Positions 43,539 through 53,435 of a stretch of DNA of 64,000 nucleotides are shown piece after piece. The first letter of the stretch is position 1, and each line of letters begins with the position of its first letter. The stretch covers positions 21,745,963 through 21,809,962 of the forward strand of contig JBCFYV010002255.1 of NCBI GenBank assembly GCA_039000515.1. Direction: 5' to 3'. Position numbers and translations under genes: made by a program. This DNA is from Timema cristinae. Lineage: Eukaryota > Arthropoda > Insecta > Phasmatodea > Timematidae. The notes under the pieces are model-generated. The model worked only from the letters and a program-made list of their open reading frames with translations. It did not search any database and was not told the origin of the DNA.

Positions 43539-43930
43539 GACATTTCTACTAAGATGTCCGTGATTTTTAACGAGATTGCGAACATGTCACGCATCTTTTA
43601 ATTGACCTGTGACGGAATTAAGCTGATAAAAATCGGATAGCTTAAACGAATATGTGAGAATCAAGAGTCGTCCTCGGTGATCTTGGGGTAAATTTCTCTT
43701 TTCATGATCCGATGTTATATGGTTCAAACCTTAGCTAGAGATGATGTATTTTTCTTGGGCGATTAAAATACGTAGCACAACTTCCTTCGGAGGGAAAGTA
43801 AAACCGTCTGCCCCTTGTGGATTGTGACATGTAAAATAACTGTTGAATGTATGTAAAAATACCTTTCCCTGGCAAAATTTGTAGGCTCTTTTGCTCTCGC
43901 TTATTTAAATTCTCGTGTAACTGAGATAAT
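43539..43930 (+). mobile_element. Family F retroposon, copy 2
   Basis: Close match to copy 1 (40756-41174), with scattered substitutions and small indels, up to CTCGTGTAACT. The element's own tail was interrupted by a SINE-A: the SINE duplication AACTGAGATAAT is formed from its last bases. Confidence 0.82.
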
Positions 43931-44227
43931 TGTTATTATTATTATTAGCACCGCATCTTACTACCCGTTTGGGTTGCACGCACTTAAGCTATTGTGTAAT
44001 GGTAGGGTGATTGTGAGAGGAAATGAAGGACCTACAGTTTAACGTGTGATCCGAACCACGGTGGAGGCCTGGCATTCCCCACATTCACAAGTTGTGATTA
44101 ATACACGTCTTGTCAGAGTTGAAGGAAGGGTTTGGCAATCAGATAAATATGTGTCGGGACTGAGGTTCGAACCCCGGACCCCCAGAATGGAAGTATGACA
44201 CCTTACACCTAGACCACCAGGTCACCC
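43931..44227 (-). mobile_element. SINE-A copy 11 (A2 subfamily), at the 3' end of family F
   Basis: Full-length reverse copy with the A2 internal segment. Duplication AACTGAGATAAT / AACTGATATAAT (43919-43930 and 44228-44239, 11 of 12). Head on the minus strand begins GGTGACCTGGTGGTCTAGG. Confidence 0.95.
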
Positions 44228-44411
44228 AACTGATATAATCTCGATTCAGAAAGTGCACGTTAAATACCTTAAATAAACAAATAAATTCAAAAAATGGATA
44301 TTCAAGAAGGTTTGGTAGGAGGAAGGTAGTGGTTAGAAGAGGGGCGCAGGGAGAGATTATTTCTTGACGATCCTTCCCCATGACGTGACTGACGTGTATC
44401 GGCTTGTAAAC

Positions 44412-44467
44412 ATGGCGGCGATATGCAAGTTCAGAGGCGGCCCACCCACACGTCGACAAAAAGGAAG
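44412..44467 (+). CDS. Candidate first coding exon (weak)
   Basis: ATG in a strong context (AAACATGGCGGCG) opens a frame of 18 codons plus two bases (MAAICKFRGGPPTRRQKGR when the split codon is completed), ending at a consensus splice donor AAG|GTAAGA (44465-44470). The 44340-44470 block is GC-richer than its surroundings, with several CpGs, and the upstream TGACGTGA (44382-44389) resembles a CRE-type promoter site. No second exon or domain was recognised, so the product is unknown. The pattern could arise by chance in 64 kb. Confidence 0.3.
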
Positions 44468-44897
44468 GTAAGATCCGATCAGGCTCTGCAACTTGTCTGA
44501 CATGTCACGCTGGTGGTTTTTATTTTTCGGTGTTAATTACGCATTTAATGCCTTCACAGGCCATAAAAGATATATCATATACATTAATTCAAGGACAAAC
44601 AAGAAACAGTACCCATCAGACCATTAATATATCATATCGCCTGGCTAGCGAAATGAGAAAAAACCTGTTTAGATTCGTTTATCTTTATACACAGCATGTT
44701 GGACAACACGATTCCCAACAAGCTCTGCTAAAATATAAACGGATTCTCAGCTTGTTGGTGATGTTAGCCAACATGTTGTAGATAGTAGGGCTGGTCAGTG
44801 CCAATATGTTGTGTTGGCTCAATTGTTGTAGATAATAAATGGCCAACACAATATGTTAATGGATTCTGTAGGTTCAGCATATGTGTAATGGAACATA

Positions 44898-45111
44898 CAA
44901 TAGCCCCATGGCTTTTCTGGTGCTGACTGACAGCTCTGAAATGATACCAGACCAAACTATGTATCCCTACGCCAAACCATATGATCTGCAAAAACATGTG
45001 TTTATCAGCTGTCACTTCTGACAGTCAACATTTAGGTATATACCTAAATGTTGACTGTCAGAAATCAGCTGTGAGCCGTCAGTCAGCACCAAAGAAGCCA
45101 TGGGGCTACTG
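44898..45111. mobile_element. MITE-F copy 1 (TA-flanked hairpin element)
   Basis: Ends CAATAGCCCCATGGCTT and AAGCCATGGGGCTACTG between TA dinucleotides (44896-44897, 45112-45113), as in Tc1/mariner insertions. Its centre is a perfect 48-bp palindrome (45016-45063). The left arm is interrupted by an unpaired spacer of about 75 bp (CAGACCAAACTATGTATCCC within it) that is conserved in copy 2. The flanking open frames are artefacts. Confidence 0.9.
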
Positions 45112-45477
45112 TAGTCACTTTCGAGACTTAGCGACGCACTTGTTTTGTTTTCAGACTATACATTTTGGTTTACATAGTTGTGTGTCCATGGCGAGGAATA
45201 AGGCGAAAACAAATAAACAATTCGAGCTGTATTGAAAGTATTCTGTTCTTTGGGATGTCACTTCAGCTGATGACAAGAATTCAAATATTTGAGGAGATAC
45301 ACTTACTGTAATAGCTAAGGATTTTTAAAACCCTATTGTTTCTTACGTTTTTTTCTACAGTAATACACTTCCTGGCAACACAATAAACTAACAAATATAA
45401 AGTATAACATTTTCCATGAACAGAAATGTGTAGACTGATTCCCGGGATGTTTTTTAGCTCAAAATTTTGCATAAATT

Positions 45478-45655
45478 CCGTTCGGGTGCATTGAAGGTTT
45501 TTTTTTTCATAAATGGCTTTTCACTTACCCTCCAGGCAAATTATGGGGCGTTTACTCTAAATTAAGCTTTTTTAATCCCTAGCCCAGTTGTGCAATTAGT
45601 ACATAGGCGTATAAACTTAACGAGTAGTAAGACGTGGTGGTAAAAAAAAAAGTTG
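45478..45655 (+). mobile_element. SINE-C/B 3' part, 5'-truncated
   Basis: Starts near CGTTCGGGTGCATTGAAGG and runs through CTTTTCACTTACCCTCCAGG to the 3' domain ACGAGTAGTAAGACGTGGTG with a poly-A-like tail. Confidence 0.7.
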
Positions 45656-45799
45656 GCCCAAATGAAAACAACATAACTCTCCCTAAATGTTGGTTGCCAT
45701 TTAGTTGAGTCCAACATATCACACAATAAACAATGATTTTCATAATAGACGTTTCTGGCCTTTGATAATAAATGGATGGGAACGCGAGTTATATTAGGA

Positions 45800-46425
45800 T
45801 AACTAAGGTTCCAGTAATCATCATCATATACTGGAACACTGAAAGGAGTAATGGGACCAAAAATCTCAGATAAAAATTAGACAGTTTTGTATATAAAAAA
45901 TAGGGTTAAAATATTTTAAGAAAGTTATTTGAATACTGCAACTTTTACAATCCAAGCAATCACCACCTTTATGTTTTAACGTTTTGTTTTAATGTTTTAT
46001 TTTCACTTTCATTAAAAACTTGTAAATTAATTGTGTATTATGTCATATTTGTTAGTTTGACCAATTTGACTCATACTATAGTAAATATGGTCAAGATTAA
46101 TATTTTAAATACCAAAGTGTGTTAAAGAAAAAAAGATACAATGGAGTAGAAACAAATTTTAAAAGTGTTAATAATAAATATATTTATCCTCAATATTCAA
46201 TTAATTAATTAAATTTATTTAAACTCATACCTTTGTAAATTATTAACGACAACATCTAAGTCTTGGCTTTTATTATTTATATTAGTAAATATGTTTCCAG
46301 TTTTTATAACCAAAGCAATTATTGTTAAAATAAGTAAAATAAGTAAAAATTGCTTCGATAGACACGTTTAGTTTGATTTTCTAAGCAAAGTAATTTTAAA
46401 ATTTATTTATATGCTAACTAGTAAT
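45800..46425. other. Unassigned AT-rich stretch
   Basis: Nothing recognised. Confidence 0.4.
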
Positions 46426-46429
46426 AATG

Positions 46430-46560
46430 TATTTCCCTGATCCATATCAAATTAACACTAATGATGTGACTATGGGTTTGCGTTAAGAGTAAGTTGAAAA
46501 CCATCTAGGAAAAATATTAACCATATCAATACACCTGGACTCGATATCTGTCACTATAAA
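46430..46560 (-). mobile_element. Decayed SINE-like remnant
   Basis: Reverse body phrases ACACTAATGATGTGACTATG and GAAAACCATCTAGGAAAAAT only. Confidence 0.35.
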
Positions 46561-46619
46561 AAAAAAAGATAACACAACTTTATTTGCATGCCCACGAAAC
46601 CCGGCTACTGTTATAACTA

Positions 46620-46894
46620 TTATTATTAGCACCGCGTCTTACTACCGTTCTGGTTATACGCACTTACGCTAATGTGTAATGTTAGGGTGATTGTGATATG
46701 AAATGGAGGACCTACAGTTTAACGTGGGATCCGAACCACGGTGGAGGCCTGGCATTCCCCACATTCACAAGATGTCTTGTCAGAGGTGAATAAAAGGTTT
46801 GGTATTCAGATAAATCTGTGCCGGGACCAAGTATTGAACTGCGGACCCCCAGCACAGAAGTCCGATACCTTACCCTTAGACCACCAGGTCACCT
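46620..46894 (-). mobile_element. SINE-A copy 12
   Basis: Complete reverse copy with perfect 11-bp duplication TGTTATAACTA (46609-46619 and 46895-46905). The tail is short (ATTATTATT). Confidence 0.96.
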
Positions 46895-46929
46895 TGTTAT
46901 AACTACTTCATGGTTTTATTTCCTTCGTG

Positions 46930-47165
46930 TTTTAAGAGCCTTTTGGTTTATACGAATTATAATTATACTAACGGGGTTAAGGTTTAGAAAGATAGAATTG
47001 GAGAGAAAATTTACCCCCAAATTTACATAGAATATGATTGGGAAATAATTTAGAAAAAAACACACAATCAAAACACAACTGTCTGGGATTCGAACCATGA
47101 CTTCTCCGTCTTCAACAAATCAGAACAGATGAGCCTGTCACTCAGCTAACGTGGCCACCAATGCG
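46930..47165 (-). mobile_element. Decayed SINE-B-like copy
   Basis: Reverse copy with B box GGGATTCGAACCATGACTTC and head-like TCAGCTAACGTGGCCACCAA. Body strongly diverged. Confidence 0.55.
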
Positions 47166-47629
47166 AGTTTTGTGAAAATAGGTATTATATTTTCAGTATA
47201 CATATCTATATTGAATCATGTTTGAATTAAATAATTAATTATAGGTCTATGGTCTCCACACAGACTTTCTTTACCATTTATCCTAAAATAGAGACATTTA
47301 CTGGAAACAACTAGAAGGATTTGTGAAATAAAACAATCAACATTGTTACAGAAACACCCCACTAAGGAGCAGACATGAAATAATATTTACTATTACAAAA
47401 ACTTTGATATCTGAGAAACATCTCTAACCACCAAAGTCCATAACAAACAAAATCTCATTTCAAAGACATGAATAAAAAACAAATTATATATTTACATGTT
47501 TGCTTATAGATAAAAAGCTATAAGTTTTATAAATATATATTTAAAATTAAATATTTTTATTTTTAATATTAGAGCTAATATAAATTTACGATGATAAGTT
47601 ATTTAGTTTCTCAAATTGTGGTGAATATA
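47166..47629. other. Unassigned AT-rich stretch
   Basis: Nothing recognised. Confidence 0.4.
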
Positions 47630-48080
47630 TTATCAAAATTGGAAACTTTTGCGTATGAAAACTAAGTCCAATCCTCAAAGAAATCTATATGAGAGAATGA
47701 GCGTTATCATTCTGATTTTAATGATAAACAGTGCTTAGATAGTGAATTTGAACAGAATCACTGTAGCAAATTTTGAGAAAATCGATTCTATCTTTTATTC
47801 CCTTCAGTAAATTACCCTTATTTTTATAAAAATATATGTATATTTACAACAATGCCCTAGGGGAAGCCTTATAAAAACTCTAGCTACCAAACTTAAGCCC
47901 AATCAGTAAAACTCTTTCGGTTCTAGGCCAAAATACAAACGGATAGAACGACAGCATCTCAAAAACCCTGTATTCAGTTTCAGGGGGGTCATGAAACGTC
48001 AACATTTTATCAAAAAAATCTTATGTTAGATTTTTTACGATCACAATACTTCTCTCTTCAAGGGGTCAAGAGAAAATAAT
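47630..48080 (+). repeat. Repeat G, copy 2
   Basis: Diverged partner of 42280-42720: TTTTGCGTATGAAAACTAAG, ACCAAACTTAAGCCCAATCA, GGTCATGAAACGTCAACATT, ACGATCACAATACTTCTC. Confidence 0.55.
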
Positions 48081-48236
48081 AAAGGCTCTTGGGTATGAAA
48101 AATTAGTAGCTTATCTATCTATACTTACTACCGTAAGCACATGCTCAAAGTCTCGTATCATCTAGTTTGTTAAAGACTCGAATTCAAGTAATATGTAAAG
48201 GAGTGTGGTTTTACATATTCCATAAACACTAGAACG

Positions 48237-49046
48237 ACACTTCGGTGGTCGAATCGTCTGAAGTACCACTCTCAAAATACTTTGAAATTCCGATAATTCT
48301 AAAATCAAACGAATCCCGGTTGGGTACACTAAAACACTGAAGGAGGTTTCTCCTAAAAAGTTTTTCCACACAAATGTTGCTATCTATACCTCCTCTTAAG
48401 GCGATTGGCCCTTTTCACTTGGCGTGGAAATGTAGAAACATGGGAACAAACAGTTATCTTCAAGAATTTTTAGTGGTTTACGATTTTATTTTCGGAAACG
48501 GTTTGTTCAAAAATAGAAGCATGTTTATTAAGTTATATTTTTTATATAACCACCCCCTCTATAATTTTAACAGTGATCAAATATTGATATTTACATATTT
48601 TTTTTTTCAAAAGAGAATGGCCAGGTTCATAACAAAAATTAAGAAAATATAACAATTAATAAACATCGATACATTATCTTAGAAGGGGTGTTGAAAATAT
48701 TAACATAGAAATTTCACTTGTTCTTGAGAAAACTGACATTTCTAAACGTATGATTTTTCCGCAAGACTTGTACGGTATCTAGCACCATCTACGGTTTTCA
48801 TGATTCATTTGTCTTGTTGGCGTGGAAGGATACTTTGGTTGGTTTTGAAACCACGCCACGCTCTTCACCCTGCCACCCACCATCCCACCAAATAGGTTTT
48901 AGACTTGCACTTGACAGGGCCAAAGGCCTTAATTCAACTTTTTAGAGTGATATAGCGCAATGTTAATGACAGACAAACAAACTATTAATTTTATGATTGT
49001 AAATAAACGTATTACCTTAACGGGTACTAAGTGGTGCTAAAAAAAA
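48237..49046 (+). mobile_element. SINE-C copy split by MITE-A
   Basis: Left part 48237-48395 has head ACTTCGGTGGTCGAATCGTC, B box ACGAATCCCGGTTGGG and body up to CTATACCTCCTC. After the MITE-A the SINE resumes with AATTCAACTTTT and ends in the 3' domain ACCTTAACGGGTACTAAGTG. One TTAA between CCTC and TTCAAC restores the usual SINE-C phrase. Confidence 0.85.
48400..48928 (+). mobile_element. MITE-A copy 4, inserted in a SINE-C
   Basis: 529 bp from GGCGATTGGCCCTTTTCACT to ACAGGGCCAAAGGCC, with TTAA on both sides (48396-48399 and 48929-48932). Colinear with copies 1 and 3. The 92-codon frame 48374-48652 is not conserved among copies. Confidence 0.92.
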
Positions 49047-49086
49047 CTTCACAACATTTCAACTAAATTATACCTTCTTCATTCTT

Positions 49087-49111
49087 CCCCCCCCCCCCCC
49101 CCCCGCCCCCC
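49087..49111 (+). repeat. Poly-C tract
   Basis: C run with a single G interruption. Other C runs occur at about 10301, 19662 and 37101. Confidence 0.95.
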
Positions 49112-49184
49112 ATAAATGTAGATTTGCGGGTAGTCCAGTCAGACAGTACGACGTTAATAGTTAATAATAATAATAATAATAATA

Positions 49185-49520
49185 ATATATAACGGTGTAG
49201 CTGCACTAGGCCTACACCAATCTGTCAATCAGTTTGCGGAAATATTAGCCAGTATTAATATATCATTGTCCGGGGGACACCCGAATGTACTAATCGTAGT
49301 ACATCCTTTCCGTGGAGGCTCTTTCCATGTCCCGATTAGGTAAGAGGATGATACTAGTGAATTTAACGGGGTAATGCCAATGAAGATCTTAACTTAACCT
49401 AAGCCATTAACCAAATTTTGGTGACCATGGGAATTTTCTCCTTTCAAGAAAAATCCCCCTTTACCAGCCGGGAATCCAACCACTATACCACGAGGCAAGT
49501 CGGGAAGACGTTGAGCATGT
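49185..49520 (-). mobile_element. SINE-E copy 2
   Basis: Reverse copy: tail of TAA repeats to its left (49160-49186), body CCAAATTTTGGTGACCATGG, GGAGGCTCTTTCCATG, and head ACCACTATACCACGAGGCAA (reverse of TGCCTCGTGGTATAGTGGT, a good A-box region). The 3' hairpin has decayed here. Confidence 0.8.
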
Positions 49521-49583
49521 TGGGGGAAAAACCACAACAATTTCTGTTCATAAATATAGTTCCCATGTTTCACCTTAATTTTT

Positions 49584-49877
49584 ATGTCACGGTCAGATGA
49601 AGCAACGCCGGTGGAAGAATATTATTATAATGGTCGAGCCAAGTCATGGTACCGAAAAGACCCACGCGGAGCGCTCAAGAAGAATGGTTGCCGTCAGGCG
49701 AAGCGACTTCAACACATTGCCAAAATAAGCGTTTCAAACTCATGTGAAATCCGTGCCGAGAAACGAAGTGACAGTAGAAATATGAGCAGTGTCCCTTCAC
49801 ATCCTTCATGTGACGGTCCTCTTTCCCTTCCTCCCACCATTTCTTCCTGCCTTGGGGGTGACCCCGAATGTACTTGA
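49584..49877 (+). other. Unrecognised open frame (97 codons), weak coding candidate
   Basis: Open from ATG to TGA in a block less AT-rich than its surroundings. The peptide begins MSRSDEATPVEEYYYNGRAK and has no domain I recognise. The first half is basic (KKNGCRQAKR), the second serine- and proline-rich. No paralogue in the window; no clear splice sites. Could be an exon, a processed pseudogene or chance. Confidence 0.15.
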
Positions 49878-50152
49878 GATGTGAGAACTTTGTTTTTTTT
49901 TCTTTAACCGAGATCGTCGACCTTCTGGATCTACCAGGAGACGAGAGATCTATTACGTTGGTCCATCCTCATACTTCTCCATTTTGTTCTTATTTTTATG
50001 GTTCTTGTATCCAAATTTTAACTATGTATACTCTGATCTTTTTTTTATGAATGTAGGCCTACATTTATAGCAATGTTTAGAAATTACATATTTTTTGTGG
50101 TCAAGTTTGATAACATTTTATAATATTAGTAGTGTTACTTTATAAATATTCA

Positions 50153-50220
50153 TAATATCGATCAAATTGACAGCTGAAGTTCAAATTACTCGACGTATGA
50201 ATATATGAGTGTAGATTTAG
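50153..50220 (-). repeat. R75 short dispersed repeat, copy 5
   Basis: Reverse copy: TCGATCAAATTGACAGCTGA, CTCGACGTATGAATATATGA, GTGTAGATTTAG. Confidence 0.5.
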
Positions 50221-51480
50221 TCACTTTAATTACCCATCAGATATGGCCATTCATAAGAAAATTGAGGTAAGTTATATAATATATAGGATTTTAAATAGGT
50301 GAAACAATTCATTTTGACAAAGATCACTTACCCTAACGAATTTTCATATTTTTATGAAAAAAGTATGTAACTAAATTTTTGCTATGTAAAACTTGAAACA
50401 AGGGGGAAGCTACAGTTTTAGAAAACAACAAATTTTTCTGGAGCAATCCCTATTTTAGTTTTATATTTTTTAAATTAAAAGACTTACTTTGTGAGTTAAC
50501 ATTTCAAAGCTAATTTTTTTTTTATCGAAGCCACAATTTACATCATTAAAATTTATGTTCATCGGTGAATGTATGGACGCTTTTTTCTTTTAGCCCGTGT
50601 GATTTGGGACCCCTAGGTTCATATCCAGGTGCAGTGACCACTATACCATGAGGTCGGTTTGTCTGAACGCTATTGAGACAGAGTAATAAAAAAAAATTAA
50701 AAAGTAGTTGAAGTATCTAAAAAAAGTCTTGAACTGTAGATTAGCACTAAAATGAGAAACATCCTAAACTACAACGAACTTTACTATAAATCCTGTGACT
50801 TGGACAATCAGGAAAGTATATTAAAGATACTTCTATAAAGTCCGTAAGCTCCACAGCCGTATAGACCTTGAGTCTTTAATGGTCCTTAAAAATGTAAATC
50901 GCGTCTACACAGTCCGAATCCTTAATCACGTGACCAAGCTAACCAATGAGAAGGTCTGAGACTACACCACAAGGCGGCAAGAAGAGGTTATTAAGAATAC
51001 TAATGGGAAGTTTAATCTACCAAAGTGATGCCACTCTTTCTGAGAAATTGTTATTACTCAGTAAACTGTTTCCGAGATGCTATGCTTCATTTTGTTTTTA
51101 TTATTAACTAACTCCATGAGTAAAACCATCATTTCGTTTTGTAACTTTTGCGGTCATTGTTTTTTTTTTTTTTCGATGCGCGCGCACAAGTTTTCTTTGC
51201 TGTGATTGTAAATCCTTAGCAGTCCGTATCGACTAGTCCTTATAAATTTAAAGTTCAGTCAACCTCTACAGAGTTGTAAGAGCTAAGGACTTAAGTTTCA
51301 GGAGACTGTAGTTAGTTCAATCTGTTGGTGTGAAGTTGATTTCTCACGGATCACAATGCATCTTACGTATACGTAGTCTGTAGATGGGGCTTTTGGGCAA
51401 TTATTTGCCCAGGTAGGCCTATTTAATTACTAAGACCCACACATATGGACACTTTGCTTGGATGTCAAGCTAATTTACAG
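50221..51480. other. Mostly unassigned stretch
   Basis: 50610-50670 (-) is a scrap of SINE-E head (CACTATACCATGAGGTCGGT). Nothing else was recognised. Confidence 0.4.
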
Positions 51481-51481
51481 T

Positions 51482-51782
51482 GGATATCATCGCCAAGGGA
51501 ACTGCATGGTTACTATTGGGAGATAGCGTTGTCATTTTCTCGTTTGTGTGGGGTCAACTTTTCCTCAAATACAAGACAAGATTCGTAACGCTGGTTAGCC
51601 GAAACTGCCAGTAGCTCCTTCTTACCCCAGAACACTACCTTCCGACATAACTGAGATTGAATAGATTTGGCAACAGTTAACTGAGAGAGAAAGAGAGAGA
51701 GAGAGAAAGGATAAACCCTTTCTCCATCAGACCTAATGACAGCAATGATATTGGGTGTAATCTGGTTTGCAGTTATGTGGAG
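51482..51782 (+). repeat. Repeat D, copy 1
   Basis: About 300 bp colinear with 59889-60180: GGATATCAT, TACTATTGGGAGATAGCGTT, CTTCTTACCCCAGAACAC, GATTTGGCAACAGTTAACTG, AGCAATGATATTGGGTGTA. A GA run (51686-51705) is inserted where copy 2 has AGAGAAGAAAAG. Element type unknown. Confidence 0.75.
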
Positions 51783-51785
51783 GTG

Positions 51786-51950
51786 TGTTTTCTAATCTCG
51801 CCCGTGTGTAGTGAGAGTCTGTTTTTCCTTAATTGTGCCCCACTTTCCCTCCATGCAAATATAAGCACAGTTCACTTGCCTTGTACCTTTCTCATCCGAA
51901 GCCCATTGGTGTAAATTTACAGGTAGCAGGGACAGAAAGTGTAACGTGGT
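51786..51950 (+). mobile_element. Decayed SINE-C/B-like copy, 5'-truncated
   Basis: GAGAGTCTGTTTTTCCTTAA, CCCACTTTCCCTCCATGCAA and CATCCGAAGCCCATTGGTGT follow the SINE body order. Confidence 0.5.
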
Positions 51951-52094
51951 TGACCGAATAAAACCCCAAAAAATATACTCTAGTACAGGCATGTCAAATT
52001 ATTTGATAATAAGGGCCGTATTGAGAATAAAAAATCTGAGTAGGTCACATTTAAAAACAACAATATTTTCCCCTCGATAACTGAAAATTTTCAG

Positions 52095-52389
52095 CCCCTT
52101 GTTATAGTGGTCAGTGCATCTTTCTACGAGCTTAGGGGTCATAGGTTAGAAACTCTACTGGTACCTCTGGTATTTCACATGGTTCCACACCCTCATACTC
52201 ACCATCACCATCATCATCACCATCACCTCATCTCATTGGGATATGGAAAGAGCTTCCACGGAAAGAATGTACGATTAGTAGACCTACATTCGGGAGTCCC
52301 CCGGGCAAGTATATTAGTACTGGCTAATATTTACACAAACTGGGCTTACGAATAATGTAGCCCAGACGCGCATAGTAATAATAATAATA
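52095..52389 (+). mobile_element. SINE-E copy 3
   Basis: Head CCCTTGTTATAGTGGTCAGT with a degenerate B box (ATAGGTTAGAAACTC), a CATCACCATCATC microsatellite in the middle (52199-52227), AGTACTGGCTAATATTTACA, the 3' hairpin TGGGCTTAC/GTAGCCCA and a TAA tail. Confidence 0.78.
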
Positions 52390-52760
52390 AATAAGTTAAA
52401 ATAGCTAATATTTAAAATACTTACTATTACAAAAAATTTAAATGATATAAAATGTTAGTATTTATTCCGTAATAGTTGAAGTACCCAGCATTACTTGAAA
52501 GAAACGTCTTTGATTTTTTTGCGTCCAACACAGTTTATAATTAATAAAAAAGATGAAATTATTAAAAATGCCTCTTCCAAGATATGTATTTTCATGCACA
52601 GGAACTACTGATTTTTAAAATCTTAGATATCTGAGTGCTGTAGTTATAGCACAATGCTCATAGAAATCAAACTCTTTATTTTATTAATATACCTATATAT
52701 TCCCCAAGAAACTTGAAACAGTTTTAGTATTAATGATGTGAGTGCCCAGCTTTAAATCTT
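52390..52760. other. Unassigned AT-rich stretch
   Basis: Nothing recognised. Confidence 0.4.
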
Positions 52761-52770
52761 ATATAGTGAA

Positions 52771-53022
52771 AGACCTCTGTGCTGGCGGCCGGGGTTCAAA
52801 CCTCGGTCCCTTGCACAGATTTATCTGATTACCAAACCCTTCCTACACCTCTGACAAGTTATCTTGTGAATGTGGGGAATATCAGGCCGCCACCGTGGTT
52901 CGGATTACACGTTAAACTGTAGGTCCTTCATTTCATCTCACAATCACCCTACCATTACACATTAGCGTAAGTGCGTATAACCCGAATGGGTTGTAAGATG
53001 CGGTGCTAATAATAATAATAAT
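52771..53022 (+). mobile_element. SINE-A copy 13
   Basis: Forward copy missing the first 30 or so bases of the head (starts GACCTCTGTGCTGGCGGCCG). Perfect 10-bp duplication ATATAGTGAA (52761-52770 and 53023-53032). B box GGGGTTCAAACCTCGG retained, A box lost. Confidence 0.95.
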
Positions 53023-53112
53023 ATATAGTGAAGTCACTATCATAATTGATGGCATTTGCTTGTCAATGAACCTTGATTTCTTGGGTGTTCATTCATCTAT
53101 TTCATAAGATAA

Positions 53113-53113
<1 letters not shown>

Positions 53114-53145
<32 letters not shown>

Positions 53146-53422
53146 TATTATTATTATTATTGCACCACGTCTTACTACCCGTTCGGGTTATACGCACTTA
53201 CGCTAATGTGTAATGGTAGGGTGATTGTGAGATGAAATGAAGACCTACAGTTTAACGTGGAATCCGAACCATGGTGGAGCCTGGCATTCCACATTCACAA
53301 GATGTCTTGTTAGAGGTAAAGGAAGGGTTTGGAAATCAGATCAATCTGTGCCGGGACTGAGAATTGAACCCGGCCACCAGCACAGAAGTCTGACACCTTA
53401 CCCCTTAGACCACCAGGTCACC
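53114..53422 (-). mobile_element. SINE-A copy 14
   Basis: Full-length reverse copy with perfect 12-bp duplication TCATAAGATAAA (53102-53113 and 53423-53434). It faces copy 13 tail to tail about 90 bp away. Confidence 0.96.
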
Positions 53423-53435
53423 TCATAAGATAAAA

